DNA of 7,420 bases from Deinococcus rhizophilus (GTDB taxonomy: Bacteria; Deinococcota; Deinococci; Deinococcales; Deinococcaceae), in NCBI RefSeq assembly GCF_030271215.1, contig NZ_JASNGB010000052.1, forward strand, positions 7,219-14,638, read 5' to 3'. Below, in pieces: positions 7,297 through 7,420 of the stretch. A program made the position numbers and the translations under genes. The notes under the pieces are model-generated. The model saw only the letters and a program-made list of their open reading frames with translations, was not told the origin of the DNA and did no database searches. Position 1 is the stretch's first letter. Each line of letters opens with the position of its first letter.

Positions 7297-7369
7297 AAAA
7301 AGAGCATTGGGCAGAATGGAGGCACCTGGGGCGCCTTCCCCCGGGGGCCGTAATTCTGTCCAATGCTCT
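7297..7369 (-). terminator. Long hairpin with T-run, probable leftward intrinsic terminator within the repeat
   Basis: Arms 7301-7317 and 7353-7369 pair over 17 positions with one G-T wobble. After a 3x3 internal loop, 7321-7331 pairs with 7339-7349 with one wobble and one mismatch, closing on the 7-base loop 7332-7338. Read on the minus strand, the hairpin runs straight into CTTTTTAAATTC, a T-run. Rightward it is followed by AGCGGGAGC, so termination should be one-way, stopping transcripts coming from beyond 7371. Confidence 0.55.
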
Positions 7370-7420
7370 AGCGGGAGCGGCTAAAGTCCGACGCAGATCC
7401 AAAGAGCAGCGCCCACCCGC
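7368..7420 (-). CDS. Possible C-terminal end of a minus-strand gene (runs off the window)
   Basis: On the minus strand the frame entering from the window edge reads GWALLFGSASDFSRSR and stops at TAG (7368-7370), whose bases belong to the right end of the repeat element. Third codon positions are mostly G or C (12 of 16), as in the genes here. A competing frame (RVGAALWICVGL, stop at 7381-7383) has poorer codon use. Sixteen residues are too few to assign a family. Convergence with the reductase and a leftward terminator just past the stop fit a real gene, but this remains tentative. Confidence 0.25.
   Translation of the reverse strand, partial: GWALLFGSASDFSRSR

Larger units (their letters stand above)
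7209..7371. repeat. 163-bp MITE-like or small non-coding repeat element bounded by CTAG
   Basis: The segment starts CTAGAGCATT and ends AATGCTCTAG, a perfect 10-bp terminal inverted repeat. A further direct copy of AGAGCATT sits inside at 7301-7308. The interior has a left hairpin (7227-7249), a palindrome GCTGCGCAGC (7272-7281), an AT-rich patch GAATTTAAAA (7291-7300) and a long right hairpin (7301-7369). It is clearly less GC-rich than its neighbours in places and has no convincing protein. If CTAG (or TA) is the target duplication, the layout resembles a non-autonomous element moved by an IS5- or IS630-like transposase, since those families favour CTAG/YTAR or TA targets. Small non-coding repeats are known in Deinococcus genomes. 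Copy number cannot be judged from one copy, so mobility is inference. Confidence 0.6.

Noticed and set aside
7112..7384. A 90-codon open frame across the reductase end and the repeat element
   Set aside because: No family resemblance; it overlaps the reductase out of frame, then runs through hairpins.
7209..7420. CRISPR-like repeats or a tRNA in the last 200 bases
   Set aside because: The AGAGCATT copies are few, unevenly spaced and of mixed orientation, and no cloverleaf or CCA-like end can be drawn.

Overview
The window is GC-rich, tightly packed chromosomal DNA. It probably comes from a Deinococcus or close relative. That is inferred from the gene set (an Lrp/AsnC regulator divergent from alanine dehydrogenase, a Uma2-family protein, an HMA-CDF cation transporter) and from several start codons that lie 6-8 bases behind a -10-like hexamer with no Shine-Dalgarno sequence, the leaderless layout common in Deinococcus. 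No marker gene proves the genus.

Layout, left to right. (1) The 3' end of an LrgB/CidB-type membrane protein (+), cut by the window edge, faces a cyclophilin-type peptidyl-prolyl isomerase lipoprotein (-) across a 3-bp gap. (2) Upstream of the isomerase on the minus strand is an Lrp/AsnC transcription factor. It is divergent from alanine dehydrogenase ald (+) across 165 bp holding two perfect inverted repeats, each over the predicted -35 region of one of the two promoters. (3) ald ends in a clear rho-independent terminator. (4) An HMA-CDF metal transporter (+) and an MsbA-like ABC half-exporter (+) follow, probably as separate transcription units. (5) The ABC gene runs into a convergent Uma2-family nuclease-like gene (-), with both stop codons sharing one CTAG. 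(6) Uma2 is divergent from an aldo/keto reductase (+). Only 18 bp separate their start codons, and that gap contains a palindrome with overlapping -10 hexamers for both directions. (7) The last 212 bp hold a 163-bp non-coding repeat-like element with 10-bp terminal inverted repeats ending in CTAG, inserted exactly at the stop codon of the reductase. A short minus-strand reading frame, possibly the C-terminus of the next gene, ends in the other CTAG.

Functionally this is mostly core metabolism and envelope transport. The Lrp regulator very likely controls ald, linking alanine availability to its breakdown to pyruvate and ammonia. The two transporters, the isomerase and LrgB act at the envelope but show no sign of one shared pathway. 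I found no defence island, CRISPR array, tRNA, rRNA, prophage or obvious new multi-gene system. The parts most worth a second look are non-coding: the CTAG-bounded element, the compact divergent promoter, and the paired operators between lrp and ald. No stretch longer than 300 bases lacks a gene.
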